Below are positions 1-9,300 of a stretch of 64,000 bases of DNA, in pieces; position 1 is the stretch's first letter, and every line of letters begins with the position of its first letter. The DNA comes from Syncephalis plumigaleata (taxonomy: Eukaryota > Zoopagomycota > Zoopagomycetes > Zoopagales > Piptocephalidaceae), in assembly GCA_025201365.1 (NCBI GenBank), contig JAIXMF010000013.1, positions 186,001 to 250,000 on the forward strand, in the 5' to 3' direction. Under the pieces are notes generated by a model. The model did not search any database and was not told where the DNA came from. It saw nothing but the letters and a program-made list of their open reading frames with translations. Both the position numbers and the translations under genes were made by a program.

Positions 1-2215
1 GTTTAGCGGCGGACGCGGACTCGTATAGCGTAATGCTATCCTGGTAGTTTGAAACGTCCTCCGAGGAGCTGACAGCGACGGCCACATCGTCCGCGAAGGC
101 TAGCGTCTTCATCGGGCGTCCAGATAACTGTATCCCGGCTAGCCGATCTCGCAACATACATAGCAATGGCTCCAAGGTGAAGCTGTATAATAATGGCGAT
201 AGTGGATCTCCTTGGCGTAGACCTTTTTGTATTGGAATCCATTGGGACAGCAATGGCCCAATTCTGACCGCGCCACGAGCACCGTCACCCATCATGGTCA
301 ACCACTGACGAAACCGCGGTCCAATGTTGAAAGCCTCCAGACATCGGTCCATGTATTTCCAGTCAACGCGGTCGTATGCTTTTTGTTGATCCAATAGCAT
401 TACCGCTCCGCTCACTTCCTCAGGTCTGATGATGCCGTGTTGAATGGCGAAGTGTAGCGTGTGGATGTTGTGGAAGATTGACCTTCCTTTAATGAAGCCC
501 GCCTGCGTTTCGTCAATACACACCTGTGCCGCCGCTTGCATACGCATCGTGAGGACTCGAGTGAGGATTTTGATGTCGCAGTCGGATAACGCAATCGGTC
601 GCCAATTGGCCAGCGATAGTAAGTCGCCTTTCTTTGGTAACAGTATGATGTGCGTTCGTTTGAAAGATATAGGGAAGTGGCCGGCCCGTGCACACTCGTT
701 GTATAAACGAACAAGTATTGGTGCAAGCTCATCTCTAAATCTTTTGTATAATTCATAGGAGATTCCGTCTGGTCCGGGCGCGCTGTTAAGAGGGGCCTCG
801 TTAATGGCCTCGATCACCTCCTCTACCGCTATCTCAGCGTCCATCCTAGCACGCATGCCCTCGTCTACCCTTCGGCGGACGTGTTGTAATAGTGTGTCCT
901 GGGCTTCTCTATTTGTGGAGACTTCCTCAAATAACCCGGTATAATAATCACACACTACCCCAAAAATTCCTTCTGGGTCTCTCACTTCTCTTTCATCTCT
1001 ACCTCTCAATTCTCGCAACCACTCGAATTGTTTCTGTCCTTTCATACAGCGGTAGAAATATCTAGTTGATCGTTCGCCTTCTTCCGTCCAACGTGTGCGT
1101 GATCGAATCCTTCTTCCCTCCAGGCGATTTCTTACAGAGGTAGTGATCTCATCTTCAAGCTGCGCACTCTTTTGAACCCAGGCCGTTACTTCGGTCGAGT
1201 TCTCCAGATAGTTGGGGGGTCGCGCCTGTAATGCGCGAAGTTCGGTAATGTTGGCCGTGAGGTTGTTGTCCAATCTACGCTTACGGGCACCTGCGTAGGC
1301 GGTCGATTGTCCACGAACGGTGTCTTTGAACAACTCCCATTCCGTAATGGTTTGCTGTATGTGTGTACCGTCCTCACTCCATTGCAGTAAGCTGCTTTTA
1401 AGGTTGAATATCCATCGCTCGACCAGGTGCAGGTACTCGTCGTCCTTCAGTAGACTTACGTTCAGACGCCATACCGCGCGGCCTGGGAGCTTTGGTGTTG
1501 GGGGCGCGATCTCGGTTACTACCGGGTAGTGGTCGGATCGTGGCCCGTGCAATATAGTGGAGGGTGTGCAGCGCCTGGCCACCTGATTAGTCGTCAGAAT
1601 GTGGTCGATACGTGAGAGGCACGCTCGTCCAGCATTACGCCACGTGAATACACCGGTATTCGGGTGGTGATTCCTAACCAAATCTACTAGCGCGCACCTT
1701 TCCATTAGCAGTTCATATTGGTCCCATTCTCTACGTGGACGTGCCGGTGGTGGCCAGCGGTCGAGCATAGGGTTTGGGGCGGCGTTGAGATCGCCTAATA
1801 ACATAACGTGCGCTCCGGGTTGTATCAGCGTATCCAATTGTTCTATAAATATAGCACGTTCGGTACAATCTACGGGAGCATAAATACAATAAATAAGAAT
1901 AGAAGGAAATATTAACTTGTCGCCTTTAATCTCGGCAGCCAGAACGCGGCCATCGAGGTAAGCAACAGGTGGATTAACGAATGATAATAATGAGTTTGCG
2001 CTGAGCAGGATACCGGTGTGTTGAGTCCATACTGCTGGTCCTCCCCAGTGTTGCGTCCAATTAGCATGATCGCTATCATTGGCGTGGGTTTCCTGCAAAG
2101 CTATGATGTCTAGGTTTTGATCCTTTATATATGCGATCACGTTCCTGCGGTGAGTACCCATCTGAATACCTTGCACATTCCATGTCGCTACTTTGATCTT
2201 TTCCTTACTCATCAT
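1..2215 (-). CDS. LINE ORF2: APE endonuclease-reverse transcriptase (partial, C-terminus off the edge)
   Basis: Open frame of 738 codons from ATG at 2215 to the window edge, with no stop. The N-terminal third is an exonuclease-endonuclease-phosphatase (APE) domain: TWNVQG, LQETH, GDLNAAPN, SRIDHILTT and the catalytic SDHYPV are all present. RT follows from about residue 440: SAPGPDGIS, LPKKGD, NWRPIAL, QAGFIKGRS, QQKAYDRVDW (motif A), KGLRQGDPLSPLLY (motif B) and the catalytic FADDVAV (motif C). The enzyme would nick target DNA and prime cDNA synthesis on the nick. The start is two tandem ATGs placed three bases after the ORF1 stop, in the same frame. The rest of RT and anything C-terminal of it (RNase H or zinc knuckle) lies outside. 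Confidence 0.95.
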   Translation of the reverse strand, partial: MMSKEKIKVATWNVQGIQMGTHRRNVIAYIKDQNLDIIALQETHANDSDHANWTQHWGGPAVWTQHTGILLSANSLLSFVNPPVAYLDGRVLAAEIKGDKLIFPSILIYCIYAPVDCTERAIFIEQLDTLIQPGAHVMLLGDLNAAPNPMLDRWPPPARPRREWDQYELLMERCALVDLVRNHHPNTGVFTWRNAGRACLSRIDHILTTNQVARRCTPSTILHGPRSDHYPVVTEIAPPTPKLPGRAVWRLNVSLLKDDEYLHLVERWIFNLKSSLLQWSEDGTHIQQTITEWELFKDTVRGQSTAYAGARKRRLDNNLTANITELRALQARPPNYLENSTEVTAWVQKSAQLEDEITTSVRNRLEGRRIRSRTRWTEEGERSTRYFYRCMKGQKQFEWLRELRGRDEREVRDPEGIFGVVCDYYTGLFEEVSTNREAQDTLLQHVRRRVDEGMRARMDAEIAVEEVIEAINEAPLNSAPGPDGISYELYKRFRDELAPILVRLYNECARAGHFPISFKRTHIILLPKKGDLLSLANWRPIALSDCDIKILTRVLTMRMQAAAQVCIDETQAGFIKGRSIFHNIHTLHFAIQHGIIRPEEVSGAVMLLDQQKAYDRVDWKYMDRCLEAFNIGPRFRQWLTMMGDGARGAVRIGPLLSQWIPIQKGLRQGDPLSPLLYSFTLEPLLCMLRDRLAGIQLSGRPMKTLAFADDVAVAVSSSEDVSNYQDSITLYESASAAK

Positions 2216-2218
2216 AAA

Positions 2219-3811
2219 TTATTGATTTTCATGTGTCCCCTCCATCATATCATCCTGATCTGGTGGTGGTGACGATGTAGGTGCGTGTTCACTTGTTGTA
2301 CTTCCGGTCACTTCCGCCATCTGTGCATCCATGGGTTGTGAATTGGGTACTGTTAGTGTCAACTGCGTGGAATGACCTTTCTCGGTAGGTATAGTATGAG
2401 TGAATACGAATTCTTGCAGGACGCGACCGTTGGGATCGTCACTGCCATTATCATTCGTTTCCATAAGTGTGTTGTTTGGCTGGTGTTCACCTAGCTCGCC
2501 TCCATCAAATCCAGCCTCCATGGGTCTATTGACGTCCACAGCCCCCTCCGGCCCCGTAGCTGATGGAGTTTCCTCCATAGCCTGTCCGGCGCCATCCGAG
2601 CTCGCAAGACTGCCATTTCTGACATCCGTTCGCTCTTCCAGCGTGACTATCTCCGTCTCACCGCTCACATTAGTGGGTGCTGGTAATGAATTTGTTGAGT
2701 GATCCTTCTGAGTAGCAGCTTGTTTGCTTTGTGCTCGTGTGATCCTCATAGGTAGTTGAGTATCTTCGTAATTGCGCTTGGTTTTACGACGCTTGGCGAG
2801 TTCCTCACTTTCCGCTTCTGGCGTTTCAGTTGTAGATTGGGAGGATGCGTTGGTAAGTAAAGCAAATGGATTTTGACTAGCAATATCTATTGCTTTGGGT
2901 GTTGTGGTAGCTTTAGCTGTTGCTGTTGCTCTTGGTGGTGCCTGACGGCGCGTAGTAGCATCATCGTCTTTAAGTGTCTTTGGTTGCTTCCTCCTATCTT
3001 CTTTTTCATTCTTTGCTGCCAATGCGGGACATTTGTCAATACGATGGCCTGTCTTGCGGCAGTACCGGCATGCTGGTTCGCAGTCTGTCCAGTAGAGTCT
3101 GGCCAGCTCGTTGTTGATTGTTATGTTTTCCGGTCGTCCAGTGTCGACCTCCGACGTATTAGTATCGATTGTGACCTCGGCTCGACGCATGGGAAGTTTG
3201 TATGTACCGCTCACATATAGGGCTGTGTCGACCACTCGTCCATAAGGTGAGAAAACTTTAATGAGTTCTTTGGTGATAGCAACTGGACAGGTATAGTCGA
3301 GGTTGATCACAGTAATTTTAACTAATCCCCCGGTGGCGCAGTACTGGCGTGTCACGGGGATTTGTTGATTTTTATAATGGACTCCATCCTGAATTATTTC
3401 CAATAAAATTTTTTCCTCTTTTATTGACACTAACATGGATTTGGAGCTGGTATTGTAGTCCACACCATTCGCTTTGGTACCAATTGTATGCAGAATCTTG
3501 AGTGCATCGGGCCTCCATCCTTCCCCTAAACACGATAGATCGCAATGGAGGGCATTTTTGTAGGCAAACGTTGCTACCCTAGGAGCTGGAAAGTCGCCCA
3601 ATGGGGTTCCTTCCTCCGCATCCCTAAGATGAAATGAACTAATTTTAGTGTAAAGTGGCGTAGCTGTACTACCAGGGGTAGGTACTTTGTTTTTTTTCTT
3701 TCGAAATGCTTTTTGCTTTTTTGCTCCATCGCCTTTGACCATAGCGCTGTATGATACTGGGGGTGGAGGGTTAGAGGGCGGTGGCGTACCACCATCGGAT
3801 GTAGTTGCCAT
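2219..3811 (-). CDS. LINE ORF1: gag-like nucleic-acid-binding protein
   Basis: About 530 residues. I start it at the ATG at 3811 (MATTSDGGTPPPSNPPPP); the frame is open slightly further upstream but without an ATG. The N-terminus is proline- and lysine-rich. A middle stretch (VKITVINLDYT, then ELIKVFSPYGRVVDTALYV) has the spacing of an RRM-like fold. It is followed by a single zinc knuckle, CRYCRKTGHRIDKC (C-x2-C-x4-H-x4-C). The C-terminal 230 residues are acidic, low-complexity and rich in Thr, Ser and Pro. ORF1 proteins of this kind coat the element RNA and form the RNP with ORF2. The stop TAA is followed by TTT and then the ORF2 ATG, in phase with ORF1. Confidence 0.88.
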   Translation of the reverse strand: MATTSDGGTPPPSNPPPPVSYSAMVKGDGAKKQKAFRKKKNKVPTPGSTATPLYTKISSFHLRDAEEGTPLGDFPAPRVATFAYKNALHCDLSCLGEGWRPDALKILHTIGTKANGVDYNTSSKSMLVSIKEEKILLEIIQDGVHYKNQQIPVTRQYCATGGLVKITVINLDYTCPVAITKELIKVFSPYGRVVDTALYVSGTYKLPMRRAEVTIDTNTSEVDTGRPENITINNELARLYWTDCEPACRYCRKTGHRIDKCPALAAKNEKEDRRKQPKTLKDDDATTRRQAPPRATATAKATTTPKAIDIASQNPFALLTNASSQSTTETPEAESEELAKRRKTKRNYEDTQLPMRITRAQSKQAATQKDHSTNSLPAPTNVSGETEIVTLEERTDVRNGSLASSDGAGQAMEETPSATGPEGAVDVNRPMEAGFDGGELGEHQPNNTLMETNDNGSDDPNGRVLQEFVFTHTIPTEKGHSTQLTLTVPNSQPMDAQMAEVTGSTTSEHAPTSSPPPDQDDMMEGTHENQ

Positions 3812-3847
3812 TGATGCCAACGGCGGTACGACGTTGGTGTCAGTGGC

Positions 3848-5003
3848 AAGCTCAGAAGCTACTAGAAAATGAAAGCTCAGAAGCTACTAGAAAATGAAAG
3901 CTCAGAAGCTACTAGAAAATGAAAGCTCAGAAGCTACTAGAAAATGAAAGCTCAGAAGCTACTAGAAAATGAAAGCTCAGAAGCTACTAGAAAATGAAAG
4001 CTCAGAAGCTACTAGAAAATGAAAGCTCAGAAGCTACTAGAAAATGAAAGCTCAGAAGCTACTAGAAAATGAAAGCTCAGAAGCTACTAGAAAATGAAAG
4101 CTCAGAAGCTACTAGAAAATGAAAGCTCAGAAGCTACTAGAAAATGAAAGCTCAGAAGCTACTAGAAAATGAAAGCTCAGAAGCTACTAGAAAATGAAAG
4201 CTCAGAAGCTACTAGAAAATGAAAGCTCAGAAGCTACTAGAAAATGAAAGCTCAGAAGCTACTAGAAAATGAAAGCTCAGAAGCTACTAGAAAATGAAAG
4301 CTCAGAAGCTACTAGAAAATGAAAGCTCAGAAGCTACTAGAAAATGAAAGCTCAGAAGCTACTAGAAAATGAAAGCTCAGAAGCTACTAGAAAATGAAAG
4401 CTCAGAAGCTACTAGAAAATGAAAGCTCAGAAGCTACTAGAAAATGAAAGCTCAGAAGCTACTAGAAAATGAAAGCTCAGAAGCTACTAGAAAATGAAAG
4501 CTCAGAAGCTACTAGAAAATGAAAGCTCAGAAGCTACTAGAAAATGAAAGCTCAGAAGCTACTAGAAAATGAAAGCTCAGAAGCTACTAGAAAATGAAAG
4601 CTCAGAAGCTACTAGAAAATGAAAGCTCAGAAGCTACTAGAAAATGAAAGCTCAGAAGCTACTAGAAAATGAAAGCTCAGAAGCTACTAGAAAATGAAAG
4701 CTCAGAAGCTACTAGAAAATGAAAGCTCAGAAGCTACTAGAAAATGAAAGCTCAGAAGCTACTAGAAAATGAAAGCTCAGAAGCTACTAGAAAATGAAAG
4801 CTCAGAAGCTACTAGAAAATGAAAGCTCAGAAGCTACTAGAAAATGAAAGCTCAGAAGCTACTAGAAAATGAAAGCTCAGAAGCTACTAGAAAATGAAAG
4901 CTCAGAAGCTACTAGAAAATGAAAGCTCAGAAGCTACTAGAAAATGAAAGCTCAGAAGCTACTAGAAAATGAAAGCTCAGAAGCTACTAGAAAATGAAAG
5001 CTC
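3848..5003. repeat. 25-bp tandem array, about 46 copies, LINE 5' leader
   Basis: Uninterrupted direct repeat with a period of exactly 25 bp (the printed pattern recurs every 300 bases). The unit on the plus strand contains AAGCTCAGAAGC followed by TACTAGAAAATGA. I see no variant among the copies. It occupies the space between the ORF1 start and the 5' junction of the LINE, so in the LINE sense it is the 5' UTR. The sense-strand unit has no ATG. Because 25 is not a multiple of three, the array cannot be a long coding repeat. The arrangement resembles the monomeric 5' UTRs of some L1 families, which act as promoter modules; that role here is inference. Confidence 0.97.
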
Positions 5004-6175
5004 TACTAATACCACCTGATCGATCCATATCGGATGTAGCATTCTCCTGTTCCTGTTCCTATCAATGACATGCTAAGCATATTATATACGAGGAGTAAAT
5101 AGTTAATAGGCTTACATTCAATGCTCTATCAGCGAGTAATTTACTTAGTGCACCCATAAACTCGGGTTGTCCACCTCTTCGGAACGACAACTTGATACTA
5201 GAGATACCGGTTTCATCGGGTAATCGTACAGATTGTTTATCTCTCGATGCATTTGTCATAGTTGTGCTATCATTAAATAACATTGTTTCGCATAGTTCGC
5301 ATTGCATCATACTAATATGATTTAGAAATGTACAAGCTGGACAAGCTATGCCATCTAATACTTCAAATGAATCCATAGCTGATGCTTCATTCGATTCTAT
5401 CATGCCTTCTGTAGTAGTTGTCTGATCGTTTATCATTCGATTAATTGTACCGCATAAACGACATTTGTTGCTGTTGCCGTCGTTGTTGTTGCTAGTATTC
5501 GGACAAGAGCAAACACTGCATATCCATTCGTTATTATCAGCTATCGATAGATTAGTAGTAGTAGTAGTAGTAGTAGGCAATGATCTACCATCCATGCCAG
5601 TATTATGAGCAGTTGTATTGCTGTGTTGACTAGTCAATGAATTACTATGATCATTCTTGAGAAGATGAATAGTAATCTTTGGTGATGAATTAATAAAACC
5701 TGACTAGTATAATAGAAATATATATATATTAATGATGAATAAACATCTATAAACAACATTGCTAATGATACTACACTTACAAATCCATCTATACGCTCTA
5801 TATGTGTTAATGATAATGCAAATCGTTTGTTGAGTGGACGTTGAATATCAATATAAACAATCCGTTGACTAGTCAAATACACGATACCGTCGTCGAAATC
5901 CTGACAACGAACTTTACTATATCATGGAAGACAAGAGAGCAAATAATAGCAACGTCGTCAACTAATATGCAACGTGTCGCTTATTGAACTAACCCGAGAT
6001 AAAGTCCTACATTACGCTTCATCAACAGTATAGACTCGCCTGGAAGTGTAGCAAACCCTTCATAGTCGTCATCGTTCAAGGACGGTGGGAGTACTTGAAA
6101 GTAGAACGATACCGGTGGTGGTGCTATGCTAGACGTGGGAGTGGAAGCAGAAGCAAAAGTAGCTAGTGAGGACAT
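5004..6175 (-). CDS. VPS36: VPS36, ESCRT-II subunit: GLUE and NZF part only, cut off by the LINE
   Basis: Four exons on the minus strand: 6175-5994, 5916-5781, 5703-5116 and 5058-5004. Exon 1 to the middle of exon 3 encode the split PH-like GLUE domain (GLYLGKVRC, DGIVYLTSQRIVYID, PKITIHLL). Two NZF-type zinc fingers are inserted as in yeast Vps36: WICSVC...CRLC with an Asn-rich insert, and CPACTFLN...CELC. GLUE ends with IKLSFRRGGQPEFMGALSKL. Exon 4 reaches the linker (MDRSGGISR) that in the family leads into the EAP30 winged-helix core, and there the LINE array begins and supplies a stop. The product would bind ubiquitin and phosphoinositide but lack the part that assembles ESCRT-II with Vps22 and Vps25. 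The missing half may lie beyond the left edge. I start at MSSLATF; an upstream hydrophobic stretch is probably UTR. Confidence 0.88.
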
Positions 6176-6374
6176 GCATAAAACGAATAGACAAGCAAAT
6201 AACGAGCAAGTAAACAAGCAAGTAAGCAAACAGAGTAATAGGAAAAAGTGCTGTCCTCTCACTATCAATCATTTACCTATGGGACATGATTGTTGACGTA
6301 ATAGCGATAACTACCACACCTATAGCTTTCCTTTCCTTTATCCTGTTCCATACACATCCTACACTGTTTACACT
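6176..6374. promoter_or_regulatory. Divergent promoter shared by VPS36 and DOA1
   Basis: Only 199 bp separate the two start codons, which point away from each other, so both core promoters must sit here. The DOA1-proximal half is pyrimidine-rich (runs such as CTTTCCTTTCCTTTATCCTG), a pattern also seen upstream of other genes in this window. No defined TATA box or binding site is claimed. Confidence 0.6.
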
Positions 6375-9300
6375 ATGACATCACAAGAAACCACACCGTT
6401 CCAACTGTCGGCGTCATTGACTGGACATGAAGACGACGTGAGTGACACTACTGTACAAGCTAAAGTCACTATTGTACTAATAGCTAGTTAGGTGCGAGCG
6501 ATAACAGTAGCCAACGACACGGTAATCTATTCTGCTTCACGCGACAAGACCGTACGTAGTTGGACACGCTCCAATAAGGGCAAGGACACGGAAGAGTTCA
6601 AGGAAGGCGATATCTACCTTGGACATGCAGGCTTTGTCAATGCCATTACCTATATACAGTGAGCGAAAGAATTGTTCACGTGTTTTGTACTTTCCCACTT
6701 TTCTAATCACCACATAATCAGTATGCAATGTATTTCTCTATTCTTTCACAAGTAAATAAAGGTATTTATTCTCTTTCTAACGATATAAATTAATCATATA
6801 TTTAATTATAAAATGCTTGAGATATTAGTGTTGAAAGTCACGTGGTGCACGTGAACAATTTTTTCCATTACTAATAAAATTAATATTCTTGAGCAATAAT
6901 CAATTTTTATTCAATTTAAATGTAATAAAATGTTTATATATGAGTAAATACGAGCTGTCGTGCATCGTACGAGCAATAAATAATTATAAAGCAAGTTGAT
7001 GTGGTTGAGCAATATGGCTATAATTGCTCATTTTAATGTATAGTAAAAATGTTACTACAGTATGCTTTATTCACTTCCAATTGCCGTGCAAATGCTTATT
7101 AAAGCGCTTTTAAGCAATGGTAGCCTCCCTAGAACCACTGCGGGCAAGTTAGCTATGGTTAAAGATATGATTACATTGAACAATCACGCATGCAGTTGCT
7201 GGAATAGCGTTCACGTTACTACAATTTCGCTTATTACTCAGTGTACATTCGACCGATCCTACTTAAATTGCAGGTTATGATAAAGCACGTCTTCGCGCAG
7301 ATAATGATATAAAATAATGCTATGTCGATGGGAAAAGTGTCTAGTTGCCATCCTACAAAGATGATGTCACATTAATGTCACTGAATAGCGTAAATTAATT
7401 CTTATTAGATCTTTTAATAAATTCTTTAACACTTTATTAACTGCTATTGTTATTGTTTATTATGCTTTATTAACGTGCTCTGCGCTATTTTTTACTATTA
7501 TTTTTGGCATTAATTAATAAATTTATTACAAAAAATTAAAATTAAAATTTACGCTATTCAGTGACATTAATGTGACATCATCTTTGTAGGATGGCAACTA
7601 GACACTTTTCCCATCGACATAGCATTATTTTATATCATTATCTGCGCGAAGACGTGCTTTATCATAACCTGCAATTTAAGTAGGATCGGTCGAATGTACA
7701 CTGAGTAATAAGCGAAATTGTAGTAACGTGAACGCTATTCCAGCAACTGCATGCGTGATTGTTCAATGTAATCATATCTTTAACCATAGCTAACTTGCCC
7801 GCAGTGGTTCTAGGGAGGCTACCATTGCTTAAAAGCGCTTTAATAAGCATTTGCACGGCAATTGGAAGTGAATAAAGCATACTGTAGTAACATTTTTACT
7901 ATACATTAAAATGAGCAATTATAGCCATATTGCTCAACCACATCAACTTGCTTTATAATTATTTATTGCTCGTACGATGCACGACAGCTCGTATTTACTC
8001 ATATATAAACATTTTATTACATTTAAATTGAATAAAAATTGATTATTGCTCAAGAATATTAATTTTATTAGTAATGGAAAAAATTGTTCACGTGCACCAC
8101 GTGACTTTCAACACTAATATCTCAAGCATTTTATAATTAAATATATGATTAATTTATATCGTTAGAAAGAGAATAAATACCTTTATTTACTTGTGAAAGA
8201 ATAGAGAAATACATTGCATACTGATTATGTGGTGATTAGAAAAGTGGGAAAGTACAAAACACGTGAACAATTCTTTCGCTCACTGTACCTCCCTCTAACG
8301 AGAACCCAAAGGGTATGTCCATACATAACTAGTAACAGGATAACGAGGAATACTATACCCTATTCTAACATATGAACGGCGACGATATATAGGTCTCGTG
8401 GTTAGTGGTAGTAGTGACAAGACCATTCATATCTATGATCCGGATAAGCATGCTGAACCTATCTTCACGCTAGTTGGTCATTCGGATAATGTGTGCGCCC
8501 TACATGTATCATCGTTGAATATCATTGTAAGCGGATCATGGGACTGGTAGGAATAACGAGATATGATGAGTGAATGATATGCTATAAACTAATTCATTTG
8601 CGCTATTTCTTCTTCGATAATAGCACGGCTAAAGTATGGGAGAATTGGCAGTGTAGCTGGACGCTTGAAGGACATAATCAAGCAGTATGGGCGGTACTAG
8701 CACTTGATGATGGATCTATCGTCACGGGTAATATTCTAGGAATATTAGATGACGACGTGTAATAACTAACTAGATGTCTATTCTAGGATCGGCTGATAAA
8801 ACAATTCGTCGTTGGCGAGATGGACGCTGTGTTGCTACACTACAAGGACATCAAGATTGTGTTCGTGGTCTTGCCGTGGTGCCTAATATTGGCTTCTTGT
8901 CCTGCAGTAATGACAGGTAAGAAATGAATAGGCTACTTGTCAATAATTGTAATGATGATAGCTAACCCGATTATTAGTACACTACGATTATGGTCATTGA
9001 ATGGAGAATGTCTACGTGAACTATCGGGCCATACATCATTTGTATACTCCATAGCTGTATTACCTACTGGTGAATTTGTTTCATCTGGTGAAGATCGATC
9101 AGTACGCGTTTGGAAGGGTAAGTGAATAATGATAATGATAATGATAATACTGTAGCTAATTGGCGAGTAAATAGATAAGGAATGCGTACAAGTAATCATG
9201 CATCCATGTGTTTCCGTATGGACTGTGGCTGCTCTACCAAATGGTGATTTTGTCTCGGGTGGCAGTGATAATACTGTACGTGTATTCACTCGTTCTCATG

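Larger units (their letters stand above)
1..5003 (-). mobile_element. L1-like LINE retrotransposon, 3' end outside window
   Basis: A non-LTR retrotransposon read on the minus strand. In its own 5'-to-3' order it has a leader made of a 25-bp tandem array, a gag-like ORF1 with one CCHC knuckle, and an ORF2 with an N-terminal APE-type endonuclease followed by reverse transcriptase. ORF2 continues past position 1, so the 3' end, tail and distal target-site duplication cannot be seen. Both ORFs are open with no internal stop over all visible sequence, so this looks like a recent and possibly active copy. The 5' junction lies at about 5003, inside an exon of VPS36. Family assignment to the L1/Tx1-like group rests on the APE + RT architecture and the RT motifs; the clade is an inference. 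Confidence 0.93.

Noticed and set aside
3848-5003. Array could be taken for a CRISPR
   Set aside because: The 25-bp units are joined head to tail with no spacers, sit in a LINE leader, and the genome is eukaryotic.
5981-6268. Hydrophobic N-terminal extension of VPS36 that looks like a signal peptide
   Set aside because: It lies upstream of a good ATG (6175) in a pyrimidine-rich leader; Vps36 is a cytosolic protein.
7062-7880. Same 72-codon frame found once on each strand
   Set aside because: It is one arm of the foldback element read twice; no similarity to any protein I know, and palindrome symmetry explains the pair.
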